Assembly (NCBI RefSeq): GCF_958298935.1
Contig: NC_084943.1
Coordinates: 12,827,001 to 12,891,000 of the forward strand
Direction of reading: 5' to 3'
DNA from: Phragmites australis
Taxonomy: Eukaryota > Streptophyta > Magnoliopsida > Poales > Poaceae
DNA: 64,000 bases
Positions 33,784 to 46,039 of this stretch are shown one piece after another (position 1 is the stretch's first letter; each line of letters opens with the position of its first letter). The notes beneath the pieces were generated by a model that made no database searches, was not told where the DNA came from, and saw only the letters and a program-made list of their open reading frames with translations. The position numbers were made by a program, and so were the translations under genes.

Positions 33784-36683
33784 ATGGCTCACCCTTCGAC
33801 CCCCGAGCTTTTGGACCCTGCCGTGGACAAGAAACATCGCAGCTTCTTATCCGCCGAGCACCAGACGGAGCTAGGAGTGTTTCGCCCATGAGGCCCTGGA
33901 GAGCTGCTGACGATAGACGAGCGATGGAGCCACAGGTACTTAGAAAATTTGATACGAAATTGTCATATCACTGTTGTTGTTACATATTATTGATATACTG
34001 CAATACTTATAGGTTGACAGCGGTCGGACTCCTACCGCTTTGCCGGTTGGTCGAGGTCCGATCGACGGAGAACCCCGAGGTTGCGGCCCGTCGTTTCTAC
34101 TTCGATCGGTCACTGATAGCAGCACTGGTCGACCGTTGGAGGCTAGAGACACATATGTTCCACCTCCCGTGTGGAGAGATGACCCCGACCCTGCAGGATG
34201 TCTCCTACCTCTTAGGCCTTCCTTGCGCGGGAGCTGCAGTTGGGGTCATAGATATGCAGGCTGACTGGATGAACGACATGCATCAGTGATTTGGGTCGGT
34301 GGAGCGAAAGGCGGATGCACCCCCCTACGTGCCTGAGTTCTTATCCGATGCACGAGGGCCAACGAATAAGTGGATCCTACAGTTCCAGGTACGGTAACAT
34401 ACAACCTATCGAATACTAACAAAGTATGTCGTAATGATCCTTTCTGACACCAGTCATATGTGCAGCCGGTGTACATACACCCACATGCCAACGCATACGC
34501 GGTCTCGAGACATTTGGAGGCCTTCCTGCTTTGGTTGTTTGGGTGGGTGATGTTCACTAGTGGCCAAGGCCACCTGGTTACGAGAACGCTTGTGCCGTAC
34601 GCCCGGTCGATAGCGAACGTTGATGCGGAGAACGTACCGCAGTTCAGCTGGGCATCCGCTGTTCTTGCTGCGACGTATCGGGCGCTATGCAACGCATGCA
34701 CGAAGAAGGAGGCACTAGCCACTTTCGCCGGGTGTCCACTTCTTCTTCAGCTATAGTCGTACGAGCATTTTGCCATAGGCAGGCCGGTGGTGGACCGCTC
34801 CCCGTACCCAGAGGAATGGTACGACGAGATGGACGAGGACGTGCCTACAATGGCCTCGATGTGGTGTCATCGACGGGTACGTATTTTACATTAACAGTTT
34901 CCTTCGTATTGTGTTAGTCTCTGAATATTTGTATTGATGTTTGTCACTCAGCCACACTGGGCGCACGAGCAGCCTCACAGCGCGTACGAGCATTTTTGTA
35001 CCCAGTTTGACAGGCTACGTCCTAACGATGTGGTATGGGAGCCATACAGCGTTCCGTCCGTGCAGGCACGTGCAGGGTTGGGTTGTCACCCATGTGCACC
35101 CATGACGAGGAGTACTGGCTCACCAAGGCGCCCCTTGTCTTCGACATCTACATCGAAGAGTACTCACCGCACCGCATCATGTGGCAGTTTGGCCGTCACC
35201 AGGCATTCCCGCTCGTCCCCATCCGTACCGTCCCTATGCAAGTCCACAAGTACATTTGCAAAATTATAGTTTGAGCAACCTTCGTTTCAGTGTGACTTAC
35301 ATTTACCGTGGTTTCAATGTAGGTACACGCGGAAAGGCCAGCCAGCTAGCAACCTCTGGGCGGAGCGCTTGGCCCCTTACGTGGCAACATGGGCCCAAGT
35401 GCTACAGGACGTCGTTGAGGAGGCGTGTCCCCACAGCGAGCGGAACTTCAGGGAGTACCTACGGTGGTATGTACCACGTACGCGGACCCATGTCACCTAC
35501 ACCCCTGAGGACGTCCGGCCCCACATCGCGTCGACAACGGAGACATACCCGGTGCATTGGGACGAGGACGCCACTTTAGCAATAAGTAACTTTTTGAAGT
35601 CCGTACTCCATATTGAATGAACATAACCGTATACTTTAATTGTTCACTTTTGTTCGTATCCGTAGACAGATATCATTTATGACGTAAATAGGGATGCAGC
35701 TGCTGCCATGGACCGCGTCCGGCAAGGGCATCACCTAAGTGCGTCGGATGTTGCGAGCTTCATTAGATGGGTTTTCGACAAGACGACGCACGCCTTGAAG
35801 CTCACCTCCTGCCGATCTACCACAAATGTAGCAGGGCCGCCTCCCAGGTCGAGTGGTGTACATGCCGAGTCGTCTCGGCCGTCAGACGTGCACCGACGTT
35901 CTTCAGTGTCGGCACCCACACGACCCCTTCTACCACGTCATGGAGGGTCGGAGCAACATGGTACGAATTATACTTTTGAATAATGTTGAACAATATCCTT
36001 TACTTATTATTATTAAACATTCATTAGGTCCGTCTGCACAAGTCTCGACGCAGCCTCGTAGATCGAGCCCTGTGCGTCCACAGTCAGGTACTCCGGGAAT
36101 CCTTATTCCTAGTTTCTAATACTTTCAGCAAAATAAGTTAATATTGTGCTTAGGTTACTTTGGTGATGAGGCCGGTCCGTCTTCGGCGGCCCCACGCCCT
36201 ACCTCGCCCGCAACGTACTACGGCACGTCAGTGTGGCCTTCTTCTGCTGACCGTCGTACCACGCAGGTACAATTATACATTTTTTACTACTACTTTCAAT
36301 ACCATATTGTTCGTATCTAACGTGATTATTTGTTCATAGGCCCCTCCAGCCAGTACACATGGACGCTTGCCAAGCCTTCACAGTCCTCCTACCCTAGTCA
36401 GGAGGATGAGGCTGGCCCCGACACCGCATACGACATCGTCCGTGACTTCTTCGGGGGCACACTTGACTACGACGTCCTTCAGCAGTCCCAGGTTTCCAGT
36501 ACACCGCTTCGGACACAGCCCACGCAAGACGAGCCCTCGACACCGGTGGTCCCTACTAGGCCTACCAGACACGTCGGTCCACCCGACCCCCTCACCTACT
36601 CCAGGGGTCACGTGAGGGTTAACCAGCGGCATCGGGACCACGATGGGGCACACGGGCGACGGCAACGAGGGAGGCATGAGTAG
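33784..36683 (+). pseudogene. Plant mobile domain (MAIN/MAIL-like) gene carried by MULE 1
   Basis: Inferred exons: 33784-33935, 34013-34388, 34454-34876, 34952-35249, 35323-35585, 35670-35960, 36028-36087, 36154-36266 and 36340-36683. All but the weakest junctions are GT-AG and keep phase. Exon 2 has the family hallmark LETHMFHLPCGEMTPTLQDV followed by SYLLGLP. Exon 4 has YWLTKAPLVFDIYIEEY, and exon 5 WAERLAPYVATWAQ. This matches plant mobile domain proteins; the host relatives MAIN and MAIL1 act in transposon silencing and gene expression, and related copies ride on transposons. Stops occur at 33890 and 34287 (CGA to TGA type) and 34755 (CAG to TAG type), and there is a frame change near 35080. 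The last four exons, low-complexity, are the least certain. It starts 140 bp after the transposase. Confidence 0.8.
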
Positions 36684-37143
36684 CATTTTACATTTTATGT
36701 AACTAACATATGCATATTCGCTTCGTGATGTACTCCTATGTATTAAGACACGTTTACTTTGTATGGTCGACTTAGCATTTCGTAAATGCATTTCATATGC
36801 AGACACGTTAAATGAAGTAGTAACCACAGCACTAAACTTTAACCATGACTTGACAACACATGCCTCCTGCCGGAGGCTTTAAACAAGATGTGACAACACT
36901 ACCCAGCTTTTTCCAATCAGTAAATGACAACACGGGTACCAATAAACATGGAATCTCTGACCATGGGCAATGACACAATTTTCCCATTCTTCAAGATGGA
37001 ATCCGATGCTCCTCCCACTAGCTACGCCCATCCCCTCACTCCTTTCTTCAAGAGCGAATCCAATACTCCTGCCTCCCCCAACTATAAATAGCTGAACCTC
37101 CTTACGGTGAAGCATCGCTCATTTCTCATATCTCTCAAGTGCA

Positions 37144-37740
37144 ATGTCTTCCTCAGCTCCATCGAGCCCACCAAAGAAACATTGGGGGACTACCATACCT
37201 GAAGGTCTCGAACCACCAATGTGCTTCTGTGGTGACCTTTGTAAGCTCCGCGAGTCGCAGGACATCTCATACACCTATGGGCTGCGCTTCTTCATGTGTG
37301 CCAACTATGAGTATGACAAGCCTCGCCATGCAACAACTGGTTATCGACCGGTACAGTAACAGATATCCGCCTCATCTCTTCCGATTACGCACCCTCTTTT
37401 ACTAACCGCTCATCTTGTTCCATTTTTTCAGTCCCCTCCACCGCTCTGTGATTTTATTTAGTGGCTCGACAATGAGCAAAATGACTCACAGAAGCTGTGG
37501 GTCGACATGAACATGAGGTGGAGAAGGGAAGCGTACGCACGTCGGGAGTACGAGCAACAGTAAGAGGAACTTCGCCTCAAGCGGGAGGAAGAAGAGCGCA
37601 TGAGGAAGGCGGCGCACGACCGTACCGTGGCTCAGGCTCGAGAGGCTGAGAGGGAAAGGAAGCGGGAGAGAGCCCGCCGTGCTAAGGCGGCAGGTCCCGA
37701 TGCCCTCCGAAAGGGAAAGTATCCTAGATGCACGCAGTAG
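37144..37740 (+). pseudogene. GRF-zinc-finger and coiled-coil gene carried by MULE 1
   Basis: Exon 1 (37144-37350) encodes MSSSAPSSPPKKHWG, then a GRF-type finger (CFCGDLCKL...GLRFFMCANYEYDKP). Exon 2 (37432-37740) starts PPPLCDFI and continues as a Glu/Arg/Lys-rich coiled coil ending KGKYPRCTQ. The splice sites are gtacag and ttttttcag, and phase is kept. Two in-frame stops (TAG after DFI, TAA after EYEQQ) make it a pseudogene. Such short GRF/coiled-coil genes are common beside grass transposons. GRF fingers in other proteins bind nucleic acid; its role here is unknown. It is the third plus-strand gene in line, 460 bp after the plant-mobile-domain gene. Confidence 0.7.
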
Positions 37741-38109
37741 AGAGTACCTAATGTAACCCGACATACTTTCCCTCCCTAAGGCATGTTATGATTAGGATCG
37801 ACGCACTAATAAGTAGGTCTTAGTGTGAACCGTGCATACCACCTTTGTTTCCTTATCGTGTCGTCGCGGTTACAGTGTATTGTAATGTTTTCACCCTGTG
37901 TTTAATACTATGTTTGTCCTCGTTCGCACCCCATACCCACGTAAAATGCTGCAACTACTAATTACTGATTTTTTTCTCCCGTTATTACATAACCTACTCC
38001 AAATTTAATTTCTTAATTTTCTTACACCCCTTCCTTTTTTATTTCTTTAATTACAAAAATAATACATTTTTAGAGGATAAAATGGAAAAAAAATATTTTT
38101 AGAGGAAAA
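37741..38109. other. 3' flank of the MULE 1 gene cluster
   Basis: AT-rich sequence without a protein-like frame. It probably contains the 3' untranslated region of the GRF gene. A tandem pair of tttttagagga(t/a)aaaatg occurs at 38070-38112. Confidence 0.5.
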
Positions 38110-38240
38110 AATGCCCCTAACCGCCCCCTTAGGGCCCCCCTGAGGGGGTGGTTAGCCCCTCTTGCCGCCCTCTGAGGGGGCGGTTAGGCCTACCGCCCTC
38201 TGAGAGGGCGGTTACGGTTCCCTGAGAGGGCTGCAAGCGC
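38110..38240. repeat. GC-rich palindrome cluster at the right flank of MULE 1
   Basis: Near-palindromes such as ccgccctctgagggggcgg and ccgccctctgagagggcgg occur three to four times, spaced by ttaggccta-like links. Read on the minus strand they resemble the cluster at 30300-30470. The exact ends of the MULE and its 9-bp target duplication could not be located. Confidence 0.7.
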
Positions 38241-38449
38241 CTAGTTTTGCAAATATCTTCACCGGGAATCTATTTATTTAAATTTTAACTAAAAGAATAT
38301 AAAAATAAAAAAACTCTCTTTTTTCTATGCTCGGCCGCGCTACTGGCCCACTTCACCTGCACGAATCCGAGACCCGATCGGACGCCTTCATCAACCTCGC
38401 GCCAATCCCCTTCTCTCTCTCTGTCCTACTGTACCTGATATGAAAGTCT

Positions 38450-41340
38450 GACGGAATATCGAGTTGTCACAACTCTTATGCAGGAAGGTGTGCTACTAGA
38501 ATCTCTAACTTTGAAAGAAGATCAAAGATTTGATGGGATTGGGCCCTATCTACACTTGGACAAAGCTCAAAAGGAGGAAAACTGAGGCATGGTAGAGATG
38601 GACTCCGCTGAAACTGTAACCTAGTCAATTACGAGACCCCACCTCTCCTCGAGTATATATGTCGACCCCTACAGCTTCTTTGAGACATCTGCTGGCTTTT
38701 CCCTCAAGAATCGGAGCTCCGAGAAGCCACCACACGCAACGCCACTACTAGCCACCTACATAGTTTGCCGACGCCATTCTGTAGCTAAACCAAAATCGCA
38801 GTGAGCTCTAGATCATGTTTCACCGATAGAAGTCAAGGATCTCGCAGCGGAGCTCGATTCCGGCCATGCTCCGATGACACGCCACCGTGGGAAGAAGGGT
38901 GTTGCCTGTTCTGTTCGCCGGAGAGAGAAAGGATAAGGGCTAGGTAATCTCGACCATCCGATGTTAACTCGATGGATCTGATTAGATTCAATCCATACCC
39001 CTTCGTGCATTAGATCTCGATGGTCGGATTAGAATGCAATGGCCCAAATTTAAATAGATCCATGCCCAGTCAACCACCTCATCATCTCTGCTTATGTGTC
39101 GCGCCACCTCAGATGGTCAGGCCTATGTGGCCATCTAATCAGCCACGCTGTCATCTGCCACCTCAGTGGCCATGTCAGCGCCACATGTGCAGTAGGGCTG
39201 ATGTGTCAGCCGGTCAGTACTGATATGTCAAACCAATCAGCATTTTATTTTATTTTTGATTTTTTCTATTTGCTGACGTCATATATATTGAATATTGCAT
39301 AATAAATAGGTTCCTAGTAAAAAATAATTCTAAAAAAGGAATAAATTCAGAAATAATTTTATTAATTTTTTTATAATATTAATTAATTCTGTTTAATGTT
39401 TTAATAGTTCTATAATGTGAATAACTACTACAAAATCCCAAAAATCCTAGAAAATCCCATAAAATCGTAGATAACTCATGAAAATTCTAGAAAAAAATCC
39501 TAATCACATAATTTCATATATAATTAATTTTTTTTATCCTTTTTTAATCTATTAGAAGTTGTAACTTGTTAACCATAGGTCCAATGACCCGTTCTTTCGC
39601 CGAAATGTCCAGAGAAGTGTGATCATATGTGTGATGATGTCTGTTATGTGATGTTTGGTGCTTTTTGGTCTTGGTGTTTATGTGTTGCCTTTTTGCTAAT
39701 GTTTGCGAGTAGATGCCAATGTTCCGAAGGAGGTAGAAGGACTTCATAACCAAGACTTTGAAAATCCATCCAAGTACAGTGAAGGCAAATTGTATTCTTG
39801 AATATGTTTTTCCTAGTTTTTAAAATGTTTCGCTTTAAAACCTGCATGGCGATAGTTTTCACTGGAATCCAAAGAGTTAGGCTATGCCCTAGTTTTTCTT
39901 TATCATCCTTGTCGCTATAATTATGGTTTTAGTTATGGAAAGGGTAGATGATATTTAACCTTGCTTTAGGATGGTTATCATCATAATGGCTCAATGAACA
40001 TGATAATGGTTCCATGCGACAATGATAAAAGATGATAGTATAATATTTGTAGCAATATGTTATAGGTATTTGAGCAAGTGGTTGATGAGACTGGTACAAG
40101 ATGTTCGTGGAGTGATCTTTTTAGTAGATAGTACAACCACAACCCTAGAATGGGACGGATCTAGCCAATTAATTTGCATATTCTCAACATTGTGTAGACC
40201 ATCTGGTTGTGTGGAGCTTAAGGGTGTATTTCTATGGCGCAAGGGGGCGGGCTTCCATTAATGTGGTGTATTCATGTGGTGTTAAAACCTTAGCAGGTAT
40301 GAACGTGCTGAGAGGGGCAGTGTAAAGGCTTTGGAGTGGTCATATCGGCACACACCTCGGTAGTGTGTAAGATACTGATGGGTACCGGCAACAGAGTGTG
40401 ATCATTACTTGTGGGTAAAGTGTACGACTTCTGAAGAGTGTAAAATTATTTACTCAGCCATACTCACGGTTACAAGTGGTAAGTAAAACCTTACACGATT
40501 AGAACTTGATGAGTTGGTTGGTTTGGTTGATCATAGTGGTGGGAACTATGATTGAGGTGTTGTTCAACCTTGGTGGTGGAAATCTTGGTTGAAGTGTTGA
40601 AGTTTGGTTAAGTGAAGATGGTTGTAATCTTGATGTGGTTGTTTATTTATTATTATTCACTTAATTACTACTGATTTTCAAATGTTTATTTTATGCAAAA
40701 GATCCATATTGTTATATTGTTTTCAAGCCTTTATATGTATACTATTTCCCCACAACTTGCTGAGTACAATATGTGCTTACTCTTGCTTTCACCAAACATT
40801 TAGCTAGAAAAGCTATCGAGGAGTTCACTAAAGATGCATCGTTCTATGATCATTTTTACATCGGTTTAGCCTTTAGAGTCGTCGTGAAGGATAAGAGTCT
40901 ACGTAGTTCCGCTACAGTTTTATTGGATCTTGGCCCTTAAAGGTCACTTTTGTAAGATGTTTAATGATGATTAATTATGATATTCTAATGATATTTATCA
41001 GTGAAGTCATTATATGTTGGGATTGATTCTTTTGATCAAAATATAGATGAGATTGATCTTTTCCATGGATTGGTCTTGACAGTTGCTCATATATTTGTGT
41101 GGTTAAATTATTTTCGCATAACTCAATTTAATCTTGCGGCCTATTCCTTGAAAATTCATCGAATGCATTAACCTTCGAGTCGGGAATATATACCTTAGGA
41201 GTAAGTATTGCGGGTACCTTCGTAGTCATCGTGCTATTTTGGAGTTTTACAGGTGAGAATGAGCTCGTTTACGGCTACTTTGTGTCCATCAATGCCGGTC
41301 ATGGGTAAGAGTAGTGCCGTACTACACGAGCTAACCCCAG
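38450..41340 (+). mobile_element. Tekay/Del-type LTR, first copy, no internal region attached
   Basis: A TATA-like gagtatatatgtcg is near 38650, then a cggagctcgattccgg stretch as in element A's LTR, then the marker phrase ttgctgagtacaatatgtgc (about 40757), which is also seen in A. No primer site or coding region follows. Boundaries are approximate. The part 39297-41070 is repeated at 41790-43515. Confidence 0.5.
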
Positions 41341-41789
41341 TGGTGCCTTAGGAAATGGTGCCACCGGTCTTTTATTGCTTTAGATGTTATTCCACTATGC
41401 ATAGATGTCAACTTACTACATTACAAACATGTTGTATTTTGCTTTATCTAGCTCATGTTAATTTCTTGTTGAGAGCTTGAACTTTATAATTAACTCTCAA
41501 CATTTTAATTTCCTCTTGTAGTACATTAAATTTGTGAACTTGTAATATCAACTAAAAAACTTGTAATGTAATTTAATTACGTGCTCTTTGTTATGTCTTG
41601 AGTTGGTATGTTTGTTGTAAAGGTGTGTATTGTGATCTTAAGCTTGTAAACATACCAAGACCATTGGAATTGTGTTCATTTTAATCGAGTAGCGGCTACG
41701 ATGGACATTCTTAGATGTAGTTTAGCACATGGCACGTAGAATGATGGGCATGTGCTAGTTATTATATATACTCCATCATTGTGCAATAA

Positions 41790-43515
41790 TTAGTTTCTAG
41801 TACAAAAAATAATTTGGAACCATAGGATAAAATTTGGAAAAAAGTTTTAATAATGTTTAATAATGCTTTAGTAATGTTATTTAATTCTGTTTAATGTTTT
41901 TATATAGTCTATAATTGAAATAAATGCTAACACATATTAGAAAAATTGTATAAAATCATAGATTGCTTCAAAAAAATCTAGAAAAATTATGAATAACATT
42001 ATTTCATTTGTAGTTAATCTTTTTTCTATTTTAATCTTTTGGAAGCTGTAACTTGTCAGTCGTAGCTCCGATTTGACCTATTCTTTTGCCAGAGTGTTTA
42101 GAAAAGTGTGATCTTGTGTGTATGATGTTTGTTAGGTGATATTTGATTCTTTTTATTTCTTAGTGTTTATGTGTTGCCTTCTAGCTTATGTTTGTAAGAG
42201 ACGCTAATGTTCTGGAGGAGCTAGAAGGACTTTAGAACGAAGACTTCAAAGATCTCAGCTTTTAAATTTTTTTATTTTAGAAACACATGCATGCTAATAA
42301 TTTTTAAGAATTCCAAGAGATAGGGTTTACCTTAGTTTTCCCTTATCATTCTTGTCGCCATGTTATGGTTTTTGGTTATGGAAGTGTAGATGATGATTAT
42401 CCTTGCTTTTAAATGGTGTTCATGACAATGGCTCAACTGAATATGATAATTTTTGTAGCAATATGGAATAGGGATTTTAGCAAGTTTTTTATGAGACTGG
42501 TATAGGTTGTACAGTTGTGTTTTGCTCGGCTTGCTCAAATATAAGGACCAGAACATGGAGTGATCTTTCCGAGTAAACAGCACAATCACAAGTTTGATAT
42601 GGGACGAGCCTATCCAATTAATTTGCATACTCTCAGCATTGTGTAGATCATCTGGTTGTATGCAATAGAACGATGCACTTCCAAGGTTTCCATTGGCACA
42701 CGAGGGGGGCTTCTGTTGATGTGTATTCATGTTGCGGTGAAATCTTTGCAGGTATGCATGTGCTAAGAGGTGCATTGTAAATGCTTTGTAGTGGTCACTC
42801 CATCCACACCTTGAAAGTGTGTAAGATACTGATGGGTACCAGCAAAAGAGTTTGATCATGACTTGTCGGTAATGTGTATAATCTCTGTAGAATGTAAAAC
42901 TAGTTAATCAGCTGTACTCACGGTTACAAGTGGTAAGAAAATCTCACATGATTAGAACTAGATGGTTTGGTTGGCTTAGTCAATCATAGTAGTGGGAACT
43001 ATGATTGAGGTATTGTTCAACTTTGGTAGTGAGAACCATGGTTGAGGTGTTGGAAGGTTGGTTAAGTCAAGATGGTTGGATTCTTGATGTGGTCGTTTAC
43101 TACTGTTCACTTAATTATTTCTTGTTTTTCAAATATTTTTACTTAAATATTGTTTTATGCAAAAGAGCCATTTTGCCATAATTATTGTCAAGCCTTCATA
43201 TGGATATTAATTCCTCAAAACATGCTGAGTACTACATGTGCTCACTTTTGCTATCATCAAATACATAGTTGGAGAAGGAATTGAAGAGTTCGCAGAAGAT
43301 GGAATGTTCTAAGATGCTTTCTACGTTGGTTTAGCCTATGGAGTCAGCATGAAGGATTAGAGTCTACGTAGTTCTGCTACAGTTTTATTTGGATCTTGGC
43401 CCTTACAGGTCATTTTTGTCAGAAATTTAGTGACAATTAAGTGTAATATTATAATGATATATTATGATTGATTCTCGGGCTCAGCACATAGATGATGATC
43501 TTGTCTATGGATCTG
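41790..43515 (+). mobile_element. Tekay/Del-type LTR, second partial copy
   Basis: This segment is collinear with 39297-41070 (gtaacttgt, gtgtttatgtgttgcct, atgctgagtactacatgtgctc, ggatcttggccctta) with many differences, so the duplication is old. The promoter half of the LTR is missing. Between the copies (41341-41789) lies AT-rich, unassigned sequence. Just after the copy, gagttaggtagtacgacacc is tandemly duplicated (43531 and 43570). Confidence 0.5.
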
Positions 43516-43894
43516 TTAGTTGGAATATGAATGAGTTAGGTAGTACGACACCTTGGTTGAACACTCGTGAGTTAGGTAGTACGACACCTTCGTGTTAGTT
43601 GGAATATGAATGAATCTTGTACTATTTTGTGGTCTTGTAGATACTTATTCTAAATTTATTGCGAAATTATTGTGTATGAATGATTGATCATACAATATAT
43701 CCTATGTGAACGATGAAGTGTATGATGTATATATGAGTGCCTTGTGAATGAACTATATTGTAATCGACGTGTATGACATGTGAATGAACTATGTTATAAT
43801 ATATTATTGTCTGTTTTTTTCCTTTTCAAACAGGATGGCTAACAATACTCGAGGCTAGCTAGGAATGTATTTTTTTATTTTCATGGTGTGGAAT
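43516..43894. other. AT-rich link between LTR remnant and CACTA end
   Basis: Contains the short duplications named for the preceding LTR and recurring tgtgaatgaactat phrases. No gene is seen. Confidence 0.4.
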
Positions 43895-44237
43895 TATCAC
43901 TAGCGGTTAGGAGCTCAAACAACTAGTAATAGATGGCCTAAAACCACCGGTTTGAGCCACATACCGGCAGAGATAGATAGCATATCACTACTAGTTTGTG
44001 CCATAAACTAACAGTGATGGATAGTCTATCACTACTCATTCGAGCCATGAATCGATAGTGATAGATCTGCCAAATGCCTATCACTATTGACTTGAGCTAC
44101 CAACCAACAATGATAGTGATTATTATTATCAGTTCTATAATAATTAGTAACTATTACTGCTAATTATTACTCTTGGTTCAAGAATCAGCACCGATACCAG
44201 TTATGAACTGACAGTTAATAAGGTTTCTGCAGTAGTG
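43895..44237. mobile_element. CACTA transposon end with subterminal repeats
   Basis: Motifs of the type tatcactactagtttgtgcc and gccatgaatcgatagtgata alternate in both orientations. This is the usual subterminal pattern of grass CACTA elements, where the transposase binds. The segment ends ttctgcagtagtg at 44237, the reverse complement of a CACTACTGCAGAA terminus. The other end of this copy was not found. Confidence 0.65.
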
Positions 44238-44603
44238 GAAGATGTAAATGAGAGCTTGTCAATCGCGATATCACAAGAGCTCGGCCGTGGAGTGAAACGA
44301 CGTGGTGGGATTCTGGGCATGGTGGACATGCGTGGAAGTCCAAAACGGGTGGAGGACTGAAGTGAGCGGCCATAGTCAGGCCTATGGTCAGTGATGCAGT
44401 GGCGGGCCGGCCTTGCAATAATATCATATCACATGGAAAAAAACATGAAATTGTGCGCCATGCAGCTTTAGCTTGTTCTCCTGTGTATATATATTAAACG
44501 CTTGATTTAGCGAACCAAGCTTTGGCTTTGATATTTAATGGAGGTGGTTTTACCCTACTCACTAGAGATCAAACATAGATTTGCTCTTCTTGTGTCTCAC
44601 CGA
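44238..44603. other. Spacer between two CACTA-related segments
   Basis: About 370 bp with no repeat motif and only a short minus-strand frame (44215-44427) without features. May be original host DNA. Confidence 0.4.
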
Positions 44604-45189
44604 CATTGCTATAGAAAATGTTATCACTATTCAAAATTGGCATCACTTGTGACAGTGTAATCCAACGATCACTACTGGTTCTAGCCTTACATAGACAGTA
44701 ATAATTAACTATCACTGCTGATTCAAGGTTAGAACCGGTAGAAAAGGCTAGAACCGGTAAAAATAATCTATCCACATGTACAAAATACTTTACCGTGAAC
44801 TCTTTAATATGGGGATCCAACTAAGATCAATCTCAAACTTAGACAGAGACCCCATACCGAAATATTTGAGGTAGAGTATTTTATATGGCAAAATATCTTT
44901 TTTACATACTCCTACAGAACTAGGCTTATATGTCGGCCCATCACTATTAGTTTATTTTAGGCTGGCAGTGATGGGGCATCACTGCCGGTTCATTAGCTGC
45001 GCAGGAAGAATCAGCCATCGCGGCTTATAAACCGGTAGTGATAAGGGTCATCACTGCCAGCTAATGGATTGAGTCGATAGTGATGCACCTATCCTCATCA
45101 CTGCCGGCTTAATCTACTGACCGATAGTGATATCTCTATATCACTATGGGCAGAATATATGAACCGGCAGTGATATCCTCCTCTTCACC

Positions 45190-45840
45190 ACCTTCTTCTG
45201 CCTCGAGCTAACAGAGCTATTTCAGAACTCTCTCTCTCACAAAATCTCCTATGGCAGCAACCACTTCATCCCTTCTCCTGCATTGATTCTCCCAACCACT
45301 CAAGCTCAAGTTTGGTCAAGAAGGAGATCTAGATGAGCTCTCTCTAGCAATTCAAATAAAATCCCTTCTTTCCTCTCCATTTGCTCATTTTTGCATTTTC
45401 TTCATTTTTTTAGCAAGTGAACTCTTGATTATAATGAAGGGCGAATCGTTAAGACATAGTAGCTAAATTGTGTTAATTACTATGTATGAATTTGTTTTAG
45501 ATACAATTATACCTCACTTTTGCTATGGAAGCTTCAATTTGTAGTGGCGATGGTGGAAGATGTCTTTATTATTGAGCATACAAATTTTTTGCCTCACTTA
45601 GGTGTGAACATATTTATTTTAATTTTTTATAGAATTAGAAAATTGAACCAGAAAATTTAGGTACATACAAAATTTAATTTTGGTATAAAGCAAGTTCAAA
45701 TTTAAATAAATATGTATTAGGATTTAAGTGAACAGAATGTTAATAAATATAGATAGTACAAAGTAAATCGAAATCACTTGGTGCAGGTCATGGGTTCGAG
45801 TCTCTGTGCACGCGCGCGAAACTAAAACAATTTTTTTGCA
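45190..45840 (+). other. Promoter-proximal and untranslated region of the CACTA element
   Basis: A pyrimidine-rich, leader-like sequence (ctctctctcacaaaatctcc, then atttgctcatttttgc) follows the subterminal repeats, then AT-rich sequence. No open frame of note. Confidence 0.35.
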
Positions 45841-46039
45841 CCCTGCGGCACCAGCAGTGAATGGGGTTTCACTGCCTATGGACATGTTGGGCTGGCAGTG
45901 AAACTGCTTTTACTGCCAGTGGATTTATTGAGCCGATAGTGAAAATACTTTCACTGTTGGTGGTCCTCTTGAGCCGGCAGTGAATGTACCCTTTTACTGT
46001 CTGTGAGCGTATTGAGCACGCAGTGAAAACCCTCCTTGA

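Noticed and set aside
43895..44237. Segment first read as a CRISPR or regulatory hairpin cluster
   Set aside because: The inverted motifs and the GTAGTG end fit CACTA subterminal repeats.
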